NCBI GenBank assembly: GCA_964352225.1 | Contig: CAYGRM010000103.1 | Location: 1-18,148, forward strand | Length of the DNA stretch: 18,148 bases | Origin: CAJQQY01 sp964352225 | GTDB lineage: Bacteria; Bacteroidota; Bacteroidia; Chitinophagales; Saprospiraceae | Direction: 5' to 3' | Shown: one piece after another, positions 1 through 7,502 of the stretch | How the letters are laid out: each line of letters begins with the position of its first letter | Numbering within the stretch: the stretch's first letter is position 1 | Position numbers and translations under genes: made by a program | The notes under the pieces: model-generated | Seen by the model: only the letters and a program-made list of their open reading frames with translations | Databases searched by the model: none | Told to the model about the DNA's origin: nothing

Positions 1-1340
1 CCTTTTATCAAATTACATTTTCTCAAGGACGGAAAAGTTATAGGCAATTACAGCAGTTAAAAAAAACTGCCGATTCCCTGTATACAAATAAAGATTTTTC
101 CAAATCTTTAGAGAAATATGAAGAAGCGATTAAAATGACTACCGATGATCGAATCCTTTTATACAATGCTGCCTGTACGGCTAGTTTGGTTGGCGATGTA
201 GAGAAGGCAAATGATTACTTAGGTCAGAGTATAGAAAAAGGATACCTTGATTTGGATTGGTTGAGTAAAGATAAAGATTTTGATAATTTAAGAAAAACTG
301 AATATTGGGATAGGTATATTCTAATTCTTAAAAAGAAAATTCAATCTATAGAATCTGATTTTGCTGGGGTGAAAAATATCCCTTTGAGAAATTTAATTCC
401 ATTTAGTAGAAATGGAAAATGGGGATATCTGAATAAAGAAAATTTAGAAATAATTGTTCCCCCTAATTATCTAGATGCAGGATTCGCAGGTAGTTGCCTA
501 AAAGTTGGATTGACTAAAAAAGATTATTTAAATGTTAATGAAAGCGGAAATATTGAAATTTATAAGCCACAATTTTATAGGTGGAGTGTTATGCCTTCAT
601 TACCTCCTTTTTATCCAGAGGAAAAGCCAAAGAATAATCCAAAGATAGATTCAAGCAAAAATTTTAAAGGTTTTAGAGTTAATGAGTATGGAAAAATCAC
701 AGAAATATCTGCCATTTATGAAAAGAAAGCTGAGCCAAAGGCTGCTGTAGAAGAACCTACCTTTTTTGATCAAGACATTGATCAAGACGAAGAATTTGAT
801 GATGGAATTATTACCAAAGTTGATATTTTTGGTCCATTTAAAATTAATGGAAAATGGCATGCAATAGTTATTAAAGACAAAAAATATGGAGTCATCGATG
901 AGGAGGGGAATGAATTGGAATCCTTAGGTTTCAAATATGATTTTTTATCAATAGAAGAAAAGTATAAAGGAGATGATGTAATGTTTTTGTTCAAAGACTC
1001 TTCTCAGAAGACCGGTTTTATAGATTCAAAAGGGATAATTAAATTATATGTTGAATTTGATTATGGTAAATATATATCGAAGGACAGGCCGAATTATATT
1101 TTACTGGTCAAACAATATAGAGATTTTGGGATTCTTGATTTATCGAATTTAGAATGGATTATTCCGAAAAGTCAATTTGAATATATTAACATTAATTTTA
1201 CAACAGAAGATAATAATTGCAGTAGTATTCACGACCTTAGAAAGAGAGTGAAAAAACTGGATGCTTATTTTTTAGTCGAAAACAAGGATGGAGATTATTT
1301 TTATATAGGTGAGGATGGAGTTAAATATCAACCTAAATAA
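1..1340 (+). CDS. Secreted TPR and WG-repeat protein (5' end outside window)
   Basis: The reading frame is open to the left edge (first full codon at base 3), giving 445 visible residues, so the ATG at 135 is an internal methionine and not the start. The first visible residues, FYQITFSQG, look like the end of a Sec signal peptide with cleavage after SQ, as is common in Bacteroidota, so only about 10-20 residues are probably missing. Next comes a TPR-like helical pair (ADSLYTNKDFSKSLEKYEEA) and then a segment typical of the last TPR of a group (LLYNAACTASLVGD and DWLSKDKDFDNLRKTEYWDR). The rest is WG-type repeats: NGKWGYLNKENLEIIVPP, KKYGVIDEEGNELE, KTGFIDSKGIIKLYVEFDY, DFGILDLSNLEWIIP and a degenerate last copy. 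Both modules are protein-interaction scaffolds in known families; no catalytic motif is visible. The gene converges on the DUF885-like gene across a shared palindrome. Partner and role are unknown. Confidence 0.8.
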   Translation, partial: FYQITFSQGRKSYRQLQQLKKTADSLYTNKDFSKSLEKYEEAIKMTTDDRILLYNAACTASLVGDVEKANDYLGQSIEKGYLDLDWLSKDKDFDNLRKTEYWDRYILILKKKIQSIESDFAGVKNIPLRNLIPFSRNGKWGYLNKENLEIIVPPNYLDAGFAGSCLKVGLTKKDYLNVNESGNIEIYKPQFYRWSVMPSLPPFYPEEKPKNNPKIDSSKNFKGFRVNEYGKITEISAIYEKKAEPKAAVEEPTFFDQDIDQDEEFDDGIITKVDIFGPFKINGKWHAIVIKDKKYGVIDEEGNELESLGFKYDFLSIEEKYKGDDVMFLFKDSSQKTGFIDSKGIIKLYVEFDYGKYISKDRPNYILLVKQYRDFGILDLSNLEWIIPKSQFEYININFTTEDNNCSSIHDLRKRVKKLDAYFLVENKDGDYFYIGEDGVKYQPK

Positions 1341-1416
1341 AATCCAAATATTTGATATGATTGTTTTTGATTTGTGGGATTAGATTGGTTAGGTTTTATT
1401 CTTTTCAGAGCTAATT

Positions 1417-1448
1417 AAATATGCCAGATTTTAAAATCTGGCATATTT
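1417..1448. terminator. Perfect 32-bp palindrome, probable bidirectional terminator
   Basis: Two 16-base arms (AAATATGCCAGATTTT and its exact reverse complement) meet at the 1432/1433 boundary with no spacer. The stem carries a GC-richer core (GCCAG/CTGGC) and is flanked by A on one side and T on the other. It lies between two convergent genes, 76 bases past the stop of the left one and 33 bases past the stop of the right one, so an intrinsic terminator for both strands is the simplest reading. A real hairpin would lose the central AT pairs to a loop. Confidence 0.7.
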
Positions 1449-1480
1449 TGAACTTCCTACCCAACCCTGACATGTTTCCA

Positions 1481-3153
1481 CTATTCATTTGATTTTACGA
1501 TATTTCTGATTTCGTCATCCATACCTGTCATCTCCCAATGTCCTAATGCAATTGGAATATTACCAATAGCATTTAGTTGGTCAAAAAAATCTTTTAACTG
1601 AAATGGTTCTTTTTTTAATTCCTGCATCCTTGCAAATTCAGCCATAGCATTTTCAACGAGGTATTTTCCAGTTATGTAGCTAGTGCCATATCCCGGCTGA
1701 CGAAGATAAAGATGTTGCTCAAAAAGGAGAAGTTCTTTTTCGGTTTTCATCCAACCTCTTGGAGTGTATTCTGAATGAATCCCACCTGCTTCCTCCATAG
1801 TCATTTCGTTAGCATGAGCATAGAGTGATCCGAGTCCACGAGCAGCACGTTGAGCGATCATGATATAAACTATTTCCTTAACTCTAGGATCATCATCATA
1901 CAAACCAGCTTGCATAAACATTTCTTCCACAGCGGTGGCTACTCCTTCATTGCGAGAATCGAAAATATTATACAATAATGGTGCGCGACGAATTTCGCTT
2001 TGATGAGGTTCATTGTCCATCCGAGCTAATTCGAACCAATGGTAAAAATGGGAATACAATGGGCGAGGATCATAGTGCGCCGTGATCCAGAAAAAGTTGC
2101 GGGTCTCCTCTGGAACAAATCGTCCAAGATGAACTCGCAACGCTGGATCAAAATATTCCTTGACCGTGACGATATCTTCATTTTCCAAAAAGTTCATCAG
2201 GCTTACTGCGGATCGTTCTGCCAATTCATCATAAGCCTTCGGAGAGTCGGCAGCAGGAAGTTCTGGTAGTTTTCGATTTCTATGTTCTTCTAATTTAAGA
2301 GCTGACCATGCGCGAGCCAATTCTCTTTTGAGAATCATCACTTCATCTTCCCAAGTCAAAGGAACCAAGTGAACATTTTTTAAATACCAGGTATAGTTTT
2401 CCTTGCCAATGCCGGAAGGGCCGGTTTGGTTTTCGCCTCCGCTTCCAACCATTCAGCAAATTCGTTGGTAGAATTAATGGCGGCTTGGACGGTAGATACC
2501 AACTCGGCATCTTCTTTCACCCCTGTCTGGTCTAGGATGTTTTTTAGATCAACACTTTGCGATCGGATATCGCGGATACCTGCTATCCAAAGGTCTTTTG
2601 CATTACCGGTGAGGTTGAGTTGCGCCTGTTCGTTCAAGGATGGGATCACTCGCAGGTCACCGAGCAATCTTTCTTTTTCGGTTGTACTTAGCGGAAAATC
2701 ATACGTCCAAATTTCAGTCGTCCCATGATTCGTAGGACCTTCGTGGGCAGGCACATCACTTCGATAAGTCCAAAGTGATTTATAAAATGCAGGATCACGA
2801 ACCCAAGGTTTGAGGATACGATGGTTGAAGTCATATCCATTCATTTCGGCCCATACAATATGCCAATCTACTTGTTGTTCAACTGGCCAGTTGGAGGCAT
2901 CAATAGCATTTAATCTTGCTTGTATCTTTTTAAATTCAGGCCATCTTTTTTCAAAAGTTTCAGCGGTATAATCTGGAGCACCATTTCGTAGTGGTGGAGT
3001 TTCGAACTTTCGCCATTCTTTGAATAAGGCAGTTAAATCTTCATAATTATTTGAAACAGAGATGGGAGTAGATTCTACTGTTTTCTCTTGCTGACAACTT
3101 GGTATCAAAAAAAATAAAAATAGAATCGAAAGTAGTTGAAATAAGGATTTCAT
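1481..3153 (-). pseudogene. DUF885-like lipoprotein, disrupted by a frameshift
   Basis: Two overlapping minus-strand frames form one protein of about 557 residues. The upstream frame starts at the ATG at 3153 (MKSLFQLL..., lipoprotein signal with lipobox LIPSC) and runs out at 2380. The downstream frame carries on with TGPSGIGKENYTWYLK to 1481. The switch fits at minus-strand AAAACCAAACCGG (2421-2433), where one lost A, or a -1 shift, restores AKTKTGPSGIGKENYTW. A longer start at 3213 would put 20 non-signal residues before the lipoprotein signal, so I reject it. The DUF885 assignment rests on GIGKENYTWYL, NEGVATAVEEMFMQAGLY, RQPGYGTSYITGKYLV and the C-terminal IGNIPIALGHWEMTG. In that family a HE..PGHH-type motif is usual; here the aligned stretch reads SHFYHWFELARMDNEPH, so classical metal ligands appear to be missing. 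It could be a true pseudogene, a sequencing error, or less likely a programmed shift. Divergent from the hybrid sensor gene. Confidence 0.7.
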
Positions 3154-3179
3154 AAATATTGGTTTAATGTTTTGATTTG

Positions 3180-3254
3180 TTAGGACTTCATCAGTTTGCA
3201 AAAAAAAGCGCATCCGACGATATCGGCGAAGAGCTTTCTGTTGGGTTCAGACAT
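3180..3254 (-). CDS. Possible 24-residue small ORF upstream of the DUF885-like gene
   Basis: A short frame starts with ATG at 3254, preceded by A-rich sequence, and ends with TAA at 3180, only 26 bases before the ATG of the DUF885-like lipoprotein. The peptide would begin MSEPNRKLFADIVG and end KLMKS. The stretch is noticeably richer in G and C than the AT-rich DNA around it, which is why I record it. It could be a leader peptide, the remnant of a lost gene, or chance. No family is recognised, and a frame this short occurs by chance often enough that confidence is low. Confidence 0.2.
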   Translation of the reverse strand: MSEPNRKLFADIVGCAFFCKLMKS

Positions 3255-3550
3255 TTTCACATTTGGTTAGTTTGAGCTGTCGACATTAGTAATATAGTAA
3301 TTCTCACAAGATACCCCAGATGTTTTTGTTAAAAATATCAAGATAACCTTTTCTCCATCATCTTGATTCTTGTTTAATTTTATGTAACATCACATTGATT
3401 CAATTACTTTTTTCCGAAAAACAAAATAGAATTTTTCAATAGCGAAAAACAGATATTTTTCTTTCAAGTTTTGAGATGATACTACTTTTACTCCCCAATT
3501 TTTCTTTAATTTGTTCTATTTTTAAGAAGAATTAATTGGCCTCCAAAATA
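3255..3550. other. Divergent intergenic region between the DUF885-like gene and the hybrid sensor
   Basis: About 400 bases separate the two divergent starts (3153 and 3551), so promoters for both genes should lie here. I see one inverted repeat, ATCAAGAT (3337-3344) and ATCTTGAT (3360-3367), 15 bases apart, which could be a regulator site or a weak hairpin. No clear Bacteroidota-type TTTG/TAnnTTTG promoter pair could be assigned. The last 60 bases before the sensor gene are strongly T-rich. No RNA gene is recognisable. Confidence 0.35.
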
Positions 3551-6448
3551 ATGAAGAGAAAATACTTTATATATCTATGTGGACTCATGTCCATACTCTT
3601 CCTCTTCACTTGCAAAAAAGAAAAGAAAACTCTTCCTACATCAAATCCAATCTCCTCAATCTGTGTATTAGAAAATACTCCAACTAATTATCAACTTCAA
3701 CCATTCGTTCAAATCTTAGAAGAACCTGCTACAAAATATACCATTGAAGATATTACTCAACCTGCTATTCAAGCTCAATTTCAAGCTTATCCTAATCATA
3801 CTTTAGATATTCAGAATTACAGATATTACTGGGGCAAAGTGCAAATAGAAAATCGCCTACTCAATGCAGAAGAATATACTGAATGGATTGCCTCTTTCTC
3901 TTCTTCTTGGACCAATATGGAAATTTTTATAAAAAGTAATGATGGGACTTGGAAGCAGGAGCGAAACGGTACTTTTACTCCCGATCATCTCAAAAAATTT
4001 GCGCCTACCGCTTTGGGTAATTTAGTTAAAATCTCTTTGCCACCTAACGAAGTAGTGACGATTTATTTTCGAGGTATTAGCGAACGAACTGCGGTTAATC
4101 CTTCTTTTTATCTTCGGTTACTTCATATTGATACCTATTATAGTAAGTTGTTAAAAACTAAAGTAAGCGAAGCTATTTTTATGGGATTTGTACTGATGAT
4201 GTTTTTGTACAATTTGATTCTTTACTTTTTTGGACGGGATCGTAGCTTTATTTATTACTCGCTTTATATGTTAGCGATGGCGATTTATGCTAGTTTTATG
4301 TCTGAAGATTTGTCGGATTGGTTGGAGCCTATTCTGTATCCAAATCATCCACAATATTTGTATTTTGGAAAACTGGCGATCTATGTCTCAATGATGTTCT
4401 ATCTTGCTTTCATTCGTAGTTTTTTGGATTTGGAACAACTCTTACCTAAATGGAATAGCTATTTTAGGATATTGATTTGGTTGGGTTTTCCCTTGATGAT
4501 CGCTGATGCTGTTGTATTAGGTATTTCTAATTTTAATGTGGCGATCACCGATTACATTGCGGTACCTTATATTATTTTAGTATTAATGTCTTGTTTCCTA
4601 ATTATTCGACCTTTGTATCAAACCAAAGACAAAAAAGGTTATTTCATTATTGCAGGTATTACTGCTATTGGATTGGGTTCTTTTCTTACGGTGATTAATA
4701 GAATAGTAGCTCCTTCTTTTTCAATTTTTTATTTACAGGCAGGGACGATTATAGAAATTATCATCTTCTCACTAGGATTGGCTTATCGACAAAGAAAACA
4801 AAAACAAGCTCAACAACTAGCAGATTTTGAATTGAAAGCAAGCCAAATGATTCAAGAGCAAAAGCAATTGGAAGCCGATCGACTGAAAGAATTAAATAAT
4901 TTTAAAGCCCAGTTTTATACTAATATCACCCACGAGTTTCGTACCCCGCTGACCGTCATTATGGGCATGAGCGACAACCTCAAAAATCATCCTCAAGAGA
5001 AAGAACTCATTCAACGGAATAGTAAAAACCTACTTCGACTCATCAATCAACTCTTGGATTTATCCAAATTAGAATCAGGGAAGTTGAACTTAAACTTAGT
5101 GCATCAAGACCTCATCATTTATTTGCAATATTTGACGGAATCCTTCTATTCGACTGCTATGCAAAAGGATATTCGACTCGTTTTTCATTCAGAAGAAAAA
5201 GAGGTTATGATGGATTATGATGAAGATAAAATTCAGCAAATCGTTTATAATTTGTTATCCAATGCTTTGAAATTTACACCTAAAGCAGGGAAAATTATTT
5301 TTCACGCTAGCCGAATCGAAGAAAATGGGCGACCTTTTTTAAAACTTAAAATTAAAGATAATGGCATCGGGATGTCACCTGAAAATGTGGAGCGAATCTT
5401 TGACCGATTTTATCAAGGAAACCATGCGGATACTAATCCATCTGAAGGTACAGGGATTGGTTTGTCTTTGACCAAGGAATTGGTTGAATTGATGAAAGGG
5501 CGCATTGAAGTGGAAAGTCAAATCGGTGAGGGAACGGAATTCACCGTGTATCTACCGATTGAGTCAAAGTTTAAAAATGTTGCTGTTGTATCAAATGATC
5601 AGAAGTCAGCGATTCAAATTCAAGAATCAGATTTCGCGATTCTAAACGAATCTCAAAATGAAGAACATGATGAAACGGAAGTACTTTCGGAGACGGATTT
5701 TCCAGACTTATTAATCATTGAAGATAACCCGGACATTATCCTTTACATCAAGTCAATTTTAAAAAATAACTATAATATCCATACTGCGAATAATGGAAAA
5801 TTAGGTATTGAAAAAGCCCTAGATTTTATTCCCGATATCATCATTAGTGATGTGATGATGCCTGAGAAAAATGGTTATGAAGTGTGCGACATTTTAAAAC
5901 AAGATGAGCGAACCAGTCATATCCCTATTATTTTATTGACGGCAAGATCTACACAGTCTGACAAAATTGATGGTTTAAAACATGGTGCTGACGCTTATCT
6001 TACCAAACCTTTTGATAAAGAAGAATTACTGATTCAATTAAAAAATTTGGTGGGTATTCGCCAACAATTACAACTGCGCTATGCCAATAATTCCAATGCT
6101 AAAACTTCTTCAGCTCCTGACAATTCAATTGAGGATATATTTTTACAAAAACTCCAAGAGCAAATTCAATCCCATCTCAACGATGCCCAATTTGGAGTAC
6201 CTCAATTAGCTGAGGCAATCCATCTCAGTCAAATGCAACTCTATCGCAAACTCAAAGCTTTGACGGGGAAAACGCCCTCCCAATTTATCCGTTCCTATCG
6301 ACTCCGACAGGCATTAGAATTGCTCCAAGCGGGGGGCTTAAATGTTTCTGAAATCGCCTATGATGTTGGATTTTCCGATCCAAGTTATTTCTCTAGAATG
6401 TTTCATAAAGAATTTGGGAAAAATCCTAGCCAGTATTTAACTAATTGA
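3551..6448 (+). CDS. Hybrid sensor histidine kinase with 7TMR-DISM sensor, receiver and AraC-type output
   Basis: One 965-residue polypeptide carries a whole two-component pathway. I chose the ATG at 3551, which begins the signal sequence MKRKYFIYLCGL, over the TTG at 3536. In order: a signal peptide with a Cys (LFLFTCKK, possible lipobox); a periplasmic domain at about 45-190 resembling 7TMR-DISMED2; about seven membrane segments at 205-415 (7TMR-DISM); a coiled coil to 450; HisKA with phospho-acceptor His461 (THEFRTPL); HATPase_c with N-box (NLLSNALKF, Asn571), DNGIGM (603) and GTGIGLSL (633); a receiver at 719-835 with Glu724/Asp725, phosphorylated Asp767 (SDVMMP), Thr797 and Lys819; and a C-terminal AraC-type double HTH (about 870-965, QLYRKLKALTGKTPSQF and YDVGFSDPSYFSRMF). 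All catalytic residues are present, so it should be functional. Classical Bacteroides hybrid systems use a beta-propeller sensor instead. It probably controls nearby genes, perhaps those downstream; the ligand is unknown. Confidence 0.93.
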   Translation: MKRKYFIYLCGLMSILFLFTCKKEKKTLPTSNPISSICVLENTPTNYQLQPFVQILEEPATKYTIEDITQPAIQAQFQAYPNHTLDIQNYRYYWGKVQIENRLLNAEEYTEWIASFSSSWTNMEIFIKSNDGTWKQERNGTFTPDHLKKFAPTALGNLVKISLPPNEVVTIYFRGISERTAVNPSFYLRLLHIDTYYSKLLKTKVSEAIFMGFVLMMFLYNLILYFFGRDRSFIYYSLYMLAMAIYASFMSEDLSDWLEPILYPNHPQYLYFGKLAIYVSMMFYLAFIRSFLDLEQLLPKWNSYFRILIWLGFPLMIADAVVLGISNFNVAITDYIAVPYIILVLMSCFLIIRPLYQTKDKKGYFIIAGITAIGLGSFLTVINRIVAPSFSIFYLQAGTIIEIIIFSLGLAYRQRKQKQAQQLADFELKASQMIQEQKQLEADRLKELNNFKAQFYTNITHEFRTPLTVIMGMSDNLKNHPQEKELIQRNSKNLLRLINQLLDLSKLESGKLNLNLVHQDLIIYLQYLTESFYSTAMQKDIRLVFHSEEKEVMMDYDEDKIQQIVYNLLSNALKFTPKAGKIIFHASRIEENGRPFLKLKIKDNGIGMSPENVERIFDRFYQGNHADTNPSEGTGIGLSLTKELVELMKGRIEVESQIGEGTEFTVYLPIESKFKNVAVVSNDQKSAIQIQESDFAILNESQNEEHDETEVLSETDFPDLLIIEDNPDIILYIKSILKNNYNIHTANNGKLGIEKALDFIPDIIISDVMMPEKNGYEVCDILKQDERTSHIPIILLTARSTQSDKIDGLKHGADAYLTKPFDKEELLIQLKNLVGIRQQLQLRYANNSNAKTSSAPDNSIEDIFLQKLQEQIQSHLNDAQFGVPQLAEAIHLSQMQLYRKLKALTGKTPSQFIRSYRLRQALELLQAGGLNVSEIAYDVGFSDPSYFSRMFHKEFGKNPSQYLTN

Positions 6449-6716
6449 TAATCAGTTATTTAGCACTTATTTTACTAGTCTATGTAAGATAAGTACCAGC
6501 CTTTTCTCTCCTTTTGTCAAAAAGATCCTAGCCTTTGTAAAATAAGTGAAAGCCATTTTTTTGCCTTACCCGCATCTTTATATCATCAAACACATTTAGT
6601 TTTTTAGTTCAAATCAGTCTAACATTTTTAAAAAAATTAATAGGCTATAGGATTTTTTAAAAACTATAAAATTTAGTAACCCCGTGCGGAACAAGCACTA
6701 TTAAAACATCACAACC
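6449..6716. other. Intergenic region downstream of the sensor gene
   Basis: This 268-bp AT-rich gap separates the sensor stop from the next exported gene. It holds an imperfect direct repeat (6483-6505 and 6536-6558, listed separately) and a short GC-rich patch (ACCCCGTGCGG, around 6678-6690) that stands out in the surrounding AT-rich sequence. No T-tailed hairpin strong enough to be called a terminator is visible after the sensor gene, so readthrough into the downstream gene is possible. Confidence 0.35.
6483..6558 (+). repeat. Imperfect 23-bp direct repeat, candidate regulator site
   Basis: Copy one (6483-6505) reads TGTAAGATAAGTACCAGCC followed by TTTT. Copy two (6536-6558) reads TGTAAAATAAGTGAAAGCC followed by ATTT. 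They agree at 18 of 23 bases and start 53 bases apart, about five helical turns. A further partial motif, TAGCCTTTG, lies at 6529-6537. AraC-type regulators often bind direct repeats, and the gene just upstream ends in an AraC-type domain, so these could be its operators upstream of the 6717 gene. This is inference from position and pattern. Confidence 0.35.
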
Positions 6717-7280
6717 ATGAGAAATTTAGTAATCATTTTAATCTCATTATTTCCTTTCATAGGCTTAAGTCAGCAAAATGTAAATGGTGAAATTCACCCT
6801 AATTCTAAAATGTATTTAGAATCTGGAATTGAGCCATTTTTGGAAATTCATGATGAAAACCAGCCAACAAAAGTTGCAGCAACTCTAACCACTATTACAG
6901 TTGACCATCGACCATTAAATCAATTTGCTTTGAATAATGATGAATGTAGAACTACACGGATGTATGATAGTCCTAAAGTGTATTTCGAGATAGGTGATGA
7001 AGTAGCTTTTAAAAAAGCCAATAGAAATCAATCTAATGAAGTAGCGGCAAATGCTGCAATTACACCTGATGGCCAGAAATTTATTCTACCAATTGACATT
7101 GAAGATGATTTAAAGTTAGGTTTCTTTAACTCAAATAACCAACCAGTCACACCTTTAAGAACTATTTCTGATGATTTTATCACTATCCGTGTTTACGAAA
7201 GTCCTAAGGTTTATTATGAGATAAAAGTACCAGCGGATGCAGGGAGAAGACTTTATACGATTCATCACCAGCACCGATAA
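6717..7280 (+). CDS. Secreted protein of unknown function with a duplicated motif
   Basis: A 187-residue protein starts with a clear Sec signal peptide (MRNLVIILISLFPFIGLSQ, cleavage near residue 19). I do not recognise its family. The mature part holds two copies of one motif, RMYDSPKVYFEI (residues 81-92) and RVYESPKVYYEI (158-169), 77 residues apart; each follows a Thr/Ile-rich strand-like stretch (TTITVDHRP, TPLRTISDDFITI). This suggests two similar beta-rich halves, with the centre (KKANRNQSNEVAANAA) more polar. There is one Cys (C77) in the mature part, no catalytic motif and no T9SS sorting domain. It is the first gene after the hybrid sensor and precedes the TonB-dependent receptor gene by 222 bases, so it could be a secreted accessory of either. 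The ATG at 6717 is supported by the signal peptide. There is no Shine-Dalgarno sequence, as usual in this phylum. Confidence 0.8.
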   Translation: MRNLVIILISLFPFIGLSQQNVNGEIHPNSKMYLESGIEPFLEIHDENQPTKVAATLTTITVDHRPLNQFALNNDECRTTRMYDSPKVYFEIGDEVAFKKANRNQSNEVAANAAITPDGQKFILPIDIEDDLKLGFFNSNNQPVTPLRTISDDFITIRVYESPKVYYEIKVPADAGRRLYTIHHQHR

Positions 7281-7355
7281 ATCGGATGTTTTCTAAAACT
7301 ATACTTTTTTATCAGTTCAAATCATTCGACAATTATCATTTTTTAAATTTCACCT

Positions 7356-7449
7356 GAAGGCTTTAATAATTTTTTTTCAGTAGATAAATCTCATAACTCT
7401 TTTGTATAAACCAAAAATGAAACACACTTAAAAAATTATTAAAGCCTTC
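7356..7449. repeat. Perfect 20-bp inverted repeat upstream of the TonB-dependent receptor gene
   Basis: The left arm GAAGGCTTTAATAATTTTTT (7356-7375) is the exact reverse complement of the right arm (7430-7449). The arms are separated by 54 bases with no visible ORF. The right arm is followed by a T-run (7450-7455), so transcribed RNA could form a long-loop hairpin ending in U residues, like a terminator or attenuator. Alternatively the arms are paired protein-binding sites 74 bases apart (about seven helical turns), or termini of a small decayed element. The next start codon is 54 bases after the right arm. Confidence 0.6.
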
Positions 7450-7502
7450 TTTTTTCTTAAAAATTACAACAGATTATAATCCTCTATATAAAAAACCAAA
7501 AA

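Noticed and set aside
651..994. Minus-strand ORFs inside the WG-repeat gene
   Set aside because: They mirror the coding strand of a well-supported gene and show no protein-like pattern.
135..1340. Start of the first gene at ATG 135
   Set aside because: The frame stays open to base 3 with signal-peptide-like and TPR-like sequence, so 135 is internal.
7274..7285. CCGAT/ATCGG hairpin overlapping the stop codon of the 6717 gene
   Set aside because: Loop is only two bases (or four with a 4-bp stem) and the following T-tract is interrupted.
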